Below are positions 1 to 5,323 of a stretch of 7,704 nt of DNA, one piece after another; position 1 is the first letter of the stretch, and each line of letters starts with the position of its first letter. The stretch covers positions 1 to 7,704 of the forward strand of contig JAFWGD010000084.1 of NCBI GenBank assembly GCA_017515355.1, read 5' to 3'. Below the pieces are notes generated by a model. The model made no database searches. It saw nothing but the letters and a program-made list of their open reading frames with translations, and was not told the DNA's origin. The translations under genes were made by a program, and so were the position numbers. The DNA is from Coriobacteriales bacterium. Lineage in GTDB: Bacteria; Actinomycetota; Coriobacteriia; Coriobacteriales; CADBOM01.

Positions 1-362
1 CGACGATTGCCCAGTATGGCCTGCCCGTCAAGGTGGTCGTTGTCGACAATGGGTCTCTCGGCATGGTCAAGCAGATGCAGGAGCTCTTCTACATGGGTCG
101 CTACAGTGCCGTCGACCTCCCGCGCATCCCCGACTTCAAACTGCTCGCGCAAGCATATGGCTGGTACGGCGATGAGGTCAGCAGCCCCGAGAAGCTGAAG
201 GAAGCACTCGCGCTTCTCCTCGAGTGCCCAGGCCCCGGAATCCTCGACGTGCGCATGTCCACGCTCGAGCTGGCGCTTCCGATGGTTGCGCCCGACAGCC
301 CGCTCAACAAGATGATCGGCGTCGAAAAGGCTGGCAGGACTTCGCGCAAGGGAAGGAGGTAG
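1..362 (+). CDS. ilvB: Acetolactate synthase large subunit, C-terminal part (5' end outside window)
   Basis: Partial gene; the reading frame is open from base 3 and stops at TAG 360-362. The protein is the thiamine-diphosphate-dependent catalytic subunit that condenses two pyruvates to acetolactate, or pyruvate with 2-ketobutyrate, at the first shared step of valine, leucine and isoleucine synthesis. The visible part is the end of the C-terminal TPP-binding domain: a VVVVDNGSLGMVKQMQELFY segment matches the family block that usually reads NNxxLGMVxQWQxLFY. The second Asn (bases 48-50), expected to bind Mg2+, is kept; the first Asn is Asp. The usual Trp is Met (75-77), discussed under findings. 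A typical tail follows, with a GPGILDVR strand and a short basic C-terminus. The last two Arg codons and the stop contain the ribosome binding site of ilvN, so the two subunits are probably translationally coupled. Identification is secure; which AHAS subtype it is cannot be judged from the fragment. Confidence 0.95.
   Translation, partial: TIAQYGLPVKVVVVDNGSLGMVKQMQELFYMGRYSAVDLPRIPDFKLLAQAYGWYGDEVSSPEKLKEALALLLECPGPGILDVRMSTLELALPMVAPDSPLNKMIGVEKAGRTSRKGRR
353..360 (+). promoter_or_regulatory. Ribosome binding site of ilvN inside the end of ilvB
   Basis: AAGGAGGT is a full Shine-Dalgarno match, five bases before the ATG at 366. It lies within the last codons of ilvB (two AGG Arg codons plus the first base of the TAG stop), so ribosomes finishing ilvB sit directly on the ilvN start. 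This supports near-equal synthesis of the two subunits. Confidence 0.85.
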
Positions 363-365
363 ACG

Positions 366-848
366 ATGCTGCACACGCTTTCGATGCTCGTCGATAACAA
401 GTTCGGCGTCCTTACGCGCATCACCGGCCTCGTTGCCCGCCGCGGCTTCAACATCGAGTCGCTTGCGGTAGGCGTTACCGAGGACCCAACGCTTTCGCGC
501 GTGACGGTCGTCGTCGATGCCGATGAGGCTGCATACGAGCAGGTCATCAAGCAGATGAACAAGCTGATCAACGTCCACAAGGTCAACGACTTCGACAAGG
601 AGGCATGCGTCGACCGCGAGCTCGTCCTCTTCAAGGTCAGCGCTACCGGAGAGACGCGCCACGAGATAATCGAGTTGGTGAACGTCTTCCGAGCGAAGAT
701 CGTCGACGTCGGCAAGACCACCCTCACGATCGAGGCGACGGGCACTGCAGACAAGCTCGACGCCATGGAGAGCATGTTCCGAACCTATGGCATCAAGGAG
801 ATAGTCAGGACGGGCAAGATTGCCCTCTCGAGAGGGGCGAGGGACTGA
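366..848 (+). CDS. ilvN: Acetolactate synthase small (regulatory) subunit
   Basis: 160 residues, the usual size for bacterial IlvN/IlvH. The N-terminal ACT domain spans about residues 3-75 and contains the conserved pattern DNKFGVLTRITGLVARRGFNIESL. Gly14 and Asn29 correspond to positions in E. coli IlvH where changes relieve valine inhibition (family knowledge), so valine feedback is expected. The second half (about 80-160) has the LVKV-like ELVLFKVSA strand and the GTADKLDAMESMF helix seen in the C-terminal domain, which helps activate the large subunit. It acts in the cytoplasm in complex with IlvB. The start at 366 is fixed by a perfect Shine-Dalgarno sequence five bases upstream and by the family N-terminus; the gap to ilvB is three bases. 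The stop is TGA at 846-848. A 14-base palindrome lies in the last codons. The symbol could equally be ilvH. Confidence 0.96.
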   Translation: MLHTLSMLVDNKFGVLTRITGLVARRGFNIESLAVGVTEDPTLSRVTVVVDADEAAYEQVIKQMNKLINVHKVNDFDKEACVDRELVLFKVSATGETRHEIIELVNVFRAKIVDVGKTTLTIEATGTADKLDAMESMFRTYGIKEIVRTGKIALSRGARD

Positions 849-878
849 CTTAGATAGGAAATCCGCCGCTCAAGCGGC
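823..878 (+). other. Two small hairpins at the ilvN / aminotransferase junction
   Basis: The first is a perfect 14-base palindrome at 823-836 (CCCTCTCGAGAGGG) in the last codons of ilvN; as RNA it gives a five-pair stem with a four-base loop. The second is GCCGC-TCAA-GCGGC at 865-878, in the 81-base gap. Neither is followed by a T run, so neither is a convincing intrinsic terminator. They could protect or process the mRNA, or weakly attenuate it. No T-box, leader peptide or riboswitch is recognisable in this short gap. Confidence 0.4.
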
Positions 879-929
879 ATAAACGCATTTTCAATGGCAA
901 GAGAAACCATAGTCTAGAAAGGAAAAGCA

Positions 930-2078
930 ATGAAGAAAAGGTATCTCATGACCCCAGGACCGACCACCGTTCCCTCCGAGGTGCTCCTGGCCCAGGCCAA
1001 GCCGATGATCCACCACAGGACCCCCGACTTCAACCAGGTGGTCCGCGATTGCGCTGATGGGCTGAAGGAGGTCTTCTGCGCGCCAAACTCGGACGTCTGC
1101 ATCTTCGCTTCCTCGGGAACCGGTGCCATGGAGTCTGCGATAGCGAATTGCTTCTGCCCCGGCGACAAGGTCATCGTGTGCTATAACGGCAAGTTCGGAC
1201 AGCGCATGGTTCAGATCTCGAAGGCCTATGGCCTCGAGCCTATCGTTCTCGAGTACGGCTGGCAGGTTTGCGTCAACCCCGATGACGTGGCCAAGGCTCT
1301 CGAGGAGAACCCCGACGCGCGCGGCGTCGTGGTCACCCAGTCCGAGACCTCCTCGGGAATCCTCAATGACGTCGAGGCCGTCGGCAAGATCGTCAAGAAC
1401 TATCCCGATTGCGTCTTCATCGTCGACTCGATCACTGGCATCGGCGCCGTCGAGTGCAAGACCGACGAATGGGGCATCGACTGCTGCATGACCGGCTCCC
1501 AGAAGGGCCTCATGCTTCCTCCTGGCCTTGCGGCCTGCACCGTCAGCGAAAAGGCGTGGAAGGCCTATGAGCGCTCCACGCTTCCCAAGTTCTACTTCGA
1601 CTGGAAGAAGTACAAGGCCAATCTCGCGAAGGACACCACCCCGTTCACGCCGGCGGTTTCGCTGATGATCGGCCTCGCCGAGTCCCTCAAGCTCATGAAG
1701 GAAGAGGGCATGGAGAACATCATCGCGCGCCATGCCAAGCTCGCCGAGGCAGTGCGCCAGGCCTGCGAGGCCATCGGTCTCGAGCTCTTCGCACCCGCTG
1801 AGGGCCGCGGCAACGCGGTCACTCCGGTTTGGGTACCCGAGGGTCTCGACGGCAAGCAGCTCGTCTCGATCATGAAGAACAAGTACGGCGTCACTATCGC
1901 CGGCGGCCAGGAGGACTATGCGGGCAAGATCATTCGCATCGGACACCTCGGCTATGTTGGCGACTTCGATGTCATCGTCTGCATCGCCGCCCTTGAGATG
2001 ACGCTCAAGGAGATGGGCTATGAATTCGAGGCCGGCAGTGGAATCAAGGCCGCCGAAGCGGTTCTGATGGAAGGCTAG
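930..2078 (+). CDS. Class V pyridoxal-phosphate aminotransferase (alanine-glyoxylate / serine-pyruvate / phosphoserine type)
   Basis: 382 residues, full length for the small class V (SPT/AGT) aminotransferases. It opens with the typical MTPGPTTVPSEVL block. Visible motifs are the phosphate-cup SSGTGAMES at 61-69, Asp166 in IVDSITGIGA (pairs with the pyridine nitrogen of PLP), and Lys192 in TGSQKGLMLPPG, the expected Schiff-base lysine. The C-terminal domain ends with IIRIGHLGYVGDFD at about 333-346, which holds the carboxylate-binding Arg. The start at 930 has AAAGGA about six bases upstream. It ends two bases before serA. That pairing suggests it converts 3-phosphohydroxypyruvate to phosphoserine in place of a classical SerC. 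Methanocaldococcus MJ0959, a class V enzyme, is reported to do this. Alanine-glyoxylate or serine-pyruvate transamination is the alternative and sequence alone does not decide. The protein has 14 Cys residues, many for its size and suited to an anaerobic cytoplasm. Confidence 0.9.
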   Translation: MKKRYLMTPGPTTVPSEVLLAQAKPMIHHRTPDFNQVVRDCADGLKEVFCAPNSDVCIFASSGTGAMESAIANCFCPGDKVIVCYNGKFGQRMVQISKAYGLEPIVLEYGWQVCVNPDDVAKALEENPDARGVVVTQSETSSGILNDVEAVGKIVKNYPDCVFIVDSITGIGAVECKTDEWGIDCCMTGSQKGLMLPPGLAACTVSEKAWKAYERSTLPKFYFDWKKYKANLAKDTTPFTPAVSLMIGLAESLKLMKEEGMENIIARHAKLAEAVRQACEAIGLELFAPAEGRGNAVTPVWVPEGLDGKQLVSIMKNKYGVTIAGGQEDYAGKIIRIGHLGYVGDFDVIVCIAALEMTLKEMGYEFEAGSGIKAAEAVLMEG

Positions 2079-2080
2079 AC

Positions 2081-3667
2081 ATGCGTATTCTCATTGCAGA
2101 TAAGATCTCCGAGAAGGGCATTGCGAGCCTTCGCGACAACGGCTATGACGTCGACGTCAACACTGGCTTGCCCGAGGAGGAGATCATCAGGATCATAGCC
2201 GACTACGATGCGATCATCATCAGAAGCGCCACGAGGGTGACGCGCGCGATCATCGAAGCCGGCACCAACCTCAAGATAATCGGCCGCGCTGGCGTGGGCG
2301 TCGACAACGTCGACGTCGACGCCGCCACCGAGCAGGGCGTAATCGTCTGCAACGCTCCGACTTCGAACGTGATCTCGGCGGCAGAGCAGACGTTCGCGCT
2401 GATGCTCGCGAGCGCGCGCAAGACCGCGCAGGCCAATGCATCGATGCAGGCGGGCCTTTGGGAGCGCAGCAAATTCTCAGGCAACGAGCTCTACGAGAAG
2501 ACGCTTGCGATCTTCGGTCTCGGCAGGATCGGCACGCTCGTCGCGAAGCGCGCGGCGGCCTTCGGCATGAGGCTCATCGGGTACGATCCCTACATCTCGC
2601 CCGAGCGCGCTCAAGCCCTCGGCGTCACCGTCTACGACTCGCTCGAGGAAATCCTCCCGCAGGCTGACTTCATCACCGTCCATCTCCCCAAGACGAAGGA
2701 GACGATCGGGATGTTCGGCCCCGAGCAGTTCGCGATGATGAAGCCCACTGTCTACCTCGTCAACGCCGCGCGCGGCGGCATATACGACATCGATGCGCTC
2801 GCCGAGGCGGCCAAGAACGGCAAGATCGCCGGTGCGGCGCTTGACGTCTACGAGAAGGAGCCTTGCACCGATTCACCCGTCCACGGACTTCCCAACGTCA
2901 TTCTCACCCCGCATCTCGGCGCCTCTACCAAGGAGGCGCAGGATCGCGCGGGCGAGCAGATCGCCGAGTTCGTGATGGCGGGCCTGCGCGGCGAGATGGT
3001 TCCAACCGCGCTCAACGTCAGCCAGTACGACAACGACGTTCTCGCTGCGATCACGCCCTACGTCAGCGCGTGCGAAACCGCCGGCAGGATGCTCTCGCAG
3101 CTCGCCAGCGATTCGATCTCCGCGCTGCAGGTGATGACCTTCGGCGAGCTCGCGGCGTTCGATCCTCAGATGCTCGGCACGGCGGTCCTCATGGGCATCA
3201 TCGACGAGACCTCAGACGACAAGGTCAACCTCGTCAACGCCAACTACCTCGCCGACATCAAGGGCATTCACCTCGACCTCGCCACCTCCGACTCGCGCAC
3301 CGGATACACCTCGATGGTGCGGCTGCGCGGTCGCGCGAAGGGCAAGGATGTCGAGCTGGCGCTGACGCTTACCGGCGACGAGGGCGACATCCGCATCGTT
3401 GACATCCAGGGCTACAAGTTCGACATCATGCCGAGCGAGAACATGCTGATCATGCAGTACGTCGACGGGCCGGGCAGGATGGGCAAGGTCTGCTCGATCC
3501 TTGGCGACGCGCAGATCAACATCGCCCGGATGGAGGTCTGCGACGGCAAGGACAAGTCCGACATCGCCACGGTAGTCTTCAACATCGATGACCCCTGCAC
3601 CGAGAGCGTCAAGGAGAAGCTCGCAAACGCATTCGACCTGCATGGAATTTGGTATATAAGCCTCTAG
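2081..3667 (+). CDS. serA: D-3-phosphoglycerate dehydrogenase with C-terminal ACT domain
   Basis: 528 residues, the long (type 1) form that has an extra intervening domain. It oxidises 3-phosphoglycerate to 3-phosphohydroxypyruvate with NAD+, the first committed step of serine synthesis. The order is: substrate-binding part 1-98 with GRAGVGVDNVD at 68-78; Rossmann domain about 99-282 with GLGRIG at 146-151 and Asp169 as the NAD-selective acidic residue; catalytic Arg231 (NAARGG), Glu260 (before Pro261) and His278 (HLGAST); substrate-binding return to about 315; an intervening ASB-type domain to about 450; and an ACT domain about 455-528 (MQYVDGPGRMGKVCSILG), expected to bind serine and inhibit the enzyme. 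The start at 2081 follows the aminotransferase stop by two bases; GGAAGG at 2069-2074 inside that gene serves as its ribosome binding site, implying translational coupling. The stop is TAG at 3665-3667. Identification is firm. Confidence 0.97.
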   Translation: MRILIADKISEKGIASLRDNGYDVDVNTGLPEEEIIRIIADYDAIIIRSATRVTRAIIEAGTNLKIIGRAGVGVDNVDVDAATEQGVIVCNAPTSNVISAAEQTFALMLASARKTAQANASMQAGLWERSKFSGNELYEKTLAIFGLGRIGTLVAKRAAAFGMRLIGYDPYISPERAQALGVTVYDSLEEILPQADFITVHLPKTKETIGMFGPEQFAMMKPTVYLVNAARGGIYDIDALAEAAKNGKIAGAALDVYEKEPCTDSPVHGLPNVILTPHLGASTKEAQDRAGEQIAEFVMAGLRGEMVPTALNVSQYDNDVLAAITPYVSACETAGRMLSQLASDSISALQVMTFGELAAFDPQMLGTAVLMGIIDETSDDKVNLVNANYLADIKGIHLDLATSDSRTGYTSMVRLRGRAKGKDVELALTLTGDEGDIRIVDIQGYKFDIMPSENMLIMQYVDGPGRMGKVCSILGDAQINIARMEVCDGKDKSDIATVVFNIDDPCTESVKEKLANAFDLHGIWYISL

Positions 3668-3678
3668 TTGATAAACTA
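3649..3678 (+). promoter_or_regulatory. AT-rich patch before leuA: possible internal promoter and small inverted repeat
   Basis: This stretch is far richer in A+T than its surroundings. It contains TTGGTA (3649-3654) and TAAACT (3672-3677) separated by 17 bases; each matches four of six positions of the sigma-70-type -35 and -10 consensus. The right half overlaps an inverted repeat, TAGTT-GATA-AACTA (3665-3678), that begins at the serA stop codon. A leuA-specific internal promoter is possible but the match is modest, and the repeat is too weak in RNA to terminate. Confidence 0.25.
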
Positions 3679-3702
3679 AAAGATAAGGCCAAATTCGCTA
3701 TA

Positions 3703-3706
3703 GGAG
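3703..3706 (+). promoter_or_regulatory. Ribosome binding site fixing the leuA start at 3712
   Basis: GGAG within TAGGAG lies five bases before the ATG at 3712. An upstream in-frame TTG at 3649 would add 21 residues unlike the family, overlap serA and lack such a site, so 3712 is preferred. Confidence 0.8.
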
Positions 3707-3711
3707 TTGCA

Positions 3712-5229
3712 ATGGGACGCAAGATTTGGATATTCGACACTACGCTGCGCGACGGGGAGCAGTCTCCGGGTGCATCGATGAACGCGGATGAGAAGCTTAA
3801 GATCGCCGCTCAGCTTCTGCGTCTCAACGTCGATATCATCGAAGCCGGCTTCCCGGTTTCCAGCCCGGGCGACTTCGAGTCGACTGTTCGCATAGCCGAG
3901 CTTGTCGGCGACAAGGCCGTGGTGACCGCGCTCTCCCGCGCGGTCGATCGTGACATCGATGTAGCGGCCGAGGCGCTCGCAAACGCCAAGCGACCGAGGA
4001 TCCACACTGGCCTCGGAGTCAGCCCGCAGCACCTGATCCATAAGCTGCGCATCTCAGAGGAGGAGGCGATCGACCTTGCGGTCCATGCTGTCAAGCATGC
4101 GCGCAACCTTGTCGATGACGTGCAGTTCTACGCCGAGGATGCGGGCCGCAGCAGCTACGAGTTCCTCGCACGAATCTGCGAGGCGACCATCGCTGCCGGC
4201 GCCTCGACGATCAACATCCCCGACACCACCGGCTTCAACATGCCCGATGAGTTCGGGGCGCGAATCAAGTATCTGATGGAGCACGTCGCCGGCATCGAGA
4301 ACGTCACCGTGGCGGTCCATTGCCACAACGATCTCGGCATGGCGACGGCTCTCGCGCTCGAGGGCGTTCGCAATGGCGCGACGCAGGTCGAGTGCACGAT
4401 CAACGGCCTCGGCGAGCGTGCGGGCAACACCGCGCTCGAAGAGGTCGTCATGGCGATCAAGCTCCACGGCGAGGAGCTCGATGCCTACACCGACATCGTC
4501 GCCAAGGAGCTCACGCGCGCCTCGAAGCTTGTCGCCAACGTCTCGGGAATCTACGTGCAGCCGAACAAGGCGATCGTCGGCTCGAACGCCTTCAGACATT
4601 CCTCGGGCATCCATCAGGACGGCGTGATCAAGGATCCGTCGACCTACGAGATCATCACGCCGGAGAGCGTCGGCGCAACCGATTCCGCGATACTGCTGAC
4701 TGCCAGGAGCGGCAAGGCGGCCGTCGCGCACAAGATCGAGGAGCTGGGCTACACGCTCGATGATGAGGCCTTCAATGCGGTCTTCAGCGCCTTCATCGAG
4801 CTCGCCGACAAGAAGAAGGAGGTCTACGACGAGGACCTCGAGGCCCTTGTTGAGGAGTTCTCGCGCAGCGTAGACAGCGCTTACAAGCTCAAGTCGATCC
4901 AGGTTTCGACGGGTTATCCGCTGACGCCCACCGCAACGCTTTGCCTAGTCGATCGCGAGGGCGAGGAGCATATCGCTTGCGTCTACGGAACCGGCCCGAT
5001 CGATGCGGCGTTCAAGGCGGTCAACGAGATAATCCAGGCCGAACACGAGCTGATCGAGTTCAGCATCAATTCGATCACGCGGGGTATCGACGCACTTGGC
5101 GAGGCGGCTCTGAAGATCCGCAGCGCGAGCGGGAAGATCTACACCGGCCGAGGTGCCGACGGAGACATCATCGTTTCGTCGACGCGCGCGTACCTAAACG
5201 CGCTCAACCACCTGGTCTCCGACCTGTAG
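3712..5229 (+). CDS. leuA: 2-isopropylmalate synthase
   Basis: 505 residues from the ATG at 3712, a usual length for the LeuA type with regulatory domain. It condenses acetyl-CoA with 2-ketoisovalerate to 2-isopropylmalate, the committed step to leucine. The HMGL-like TIM barrel covers about 1-270. It shows FDTTLRDGEQSPG at 8-20 (Arg13 catalytic, Asp14 metal ligand), INIPDTTGF, HCHNDLG at 203-209 (His203 and His205 as metal ligands) and NGLGERAGN at 231-239. The linker and subdomains include VQPNKAIVGSNAF and HSSGIHQDG at 296-304, containing the conserved catalytic-region His301. The C-terminal LeuA dimerisation/allosteric domain is about 370-505 and ends in the STRAYLNALNHL helix, so leucine feedback is expected. 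One oddity is TGLGVSP where many relatives read TFIATSP. The closely related citramalate and homocitrate synthases are less likely given the barrel and linker motifs. It is the last gene of the operon. Confidence 0.94.
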   Translation: MGRKIWIFDTTLRDGEQSPGASMNADEKLKIAAQLLRLNVDIIEAGFPVSSPGDFESTVRIAELVGDKAVVTALSRAVDRDIDVAAEALANAKRPRIHTGLGVSPQHLIHKLRISEEEAIDLAVHAVKHARNLVDDVQFYAEDAGRSSYEFLARICEATIAAGASTINIPDTTGFNMPDEFGARIKYLMEHVAGIENVTVAVHCHNDLGMATALALEGVRNGATQVECTINGLGERAGNTALEEVVMAIKLHGEELDAYTDIVAKELTRASKLVANVSGIYVQPNKAIVGSNAFRHSSGIHQDGVIKDPSTYEIITPESVGATDSAILLTARSGKAAVAHKIEELGYTLDDEAFNAVFSAFIELADKKKEVYDEDLEALVEEFSRSVDSAYKLKSIQVSTGYPLTPTATLCLVDREGEEHIACVYGTGPIDAAFKAVNEIIQAEHELIEFSINSITRGIDALGEAALKIRSASGKIYTGRGADGDIIVSSTRAYLNALNHLVSDL

Positions 5230-5323
5230 GGGAGTGCGGATGCAGCGCTCGCGCGAGCATCGCCGATTCCATGTCAACTGATTTGCAGGGAGCACGCGAA
5301 AACCGCGTGTTCTTCTCGTCGCG
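5230..5323. other. Short convergent intergenic region with a palindrome
   Basis: The 94 bases between the convergent leuA and deacetylase genes hold a perfect 12-base palindrome, GCTCGCGCGAGC (5247-5258), and a terminator hairpin listed separately. No coding frame here is convincing. Confidence 0.5.
5290..5316 (+). terminator. Intrinsic terminator of the ilv-ser-leu operon
   Basis: CACGCG (5293-5298), loop AAAAC (5299-5303) and CGCGTG (5304-5309) form six perfect pairs. The stem extends to nine pairs over 5290-5298 and 5304-5312 with one G-U pair. A T-rich tail, TTCTTCT, follows at 5310-5316. It lies 60 bases after the leuA stop and eight bases before the end of the opposing gene. On the other strand the stem is not followed by Ts, so it mainly serves the + strand. 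Confidence 0.65.

Noticed and set aside
849..929. A promoter or T-box/attenuator before the aminotransferase gene
   Set aside because: No -35/-10 pair with reasonable spacing, and 81 bases are too short for a T-box; only a small hairpin is visible.
891..1946. A 351-codon open frame on the - strand across the aminotransferase gene
   Set aside because: It is a shadow of the well-supported class V aminotransferase, with low-complexity His/Asp/Gly/Leu composition typical of antisense frames.
2299..2325. Repeated GTCGAC hexamers in serA
   Set aside because: They encode the conserved GVDNVDVD stretch of phosphoglycerate dehydrogenases and need no other explanation.
3649..3711. N-terminal extension of LeuA from the TTG at 3649
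   Set aside because: The 21 added residues do not match the family, overlap serA by 19 bases and have no ribosome binding site; the ATG at 3712 has one and gives the conserved N-terminus.
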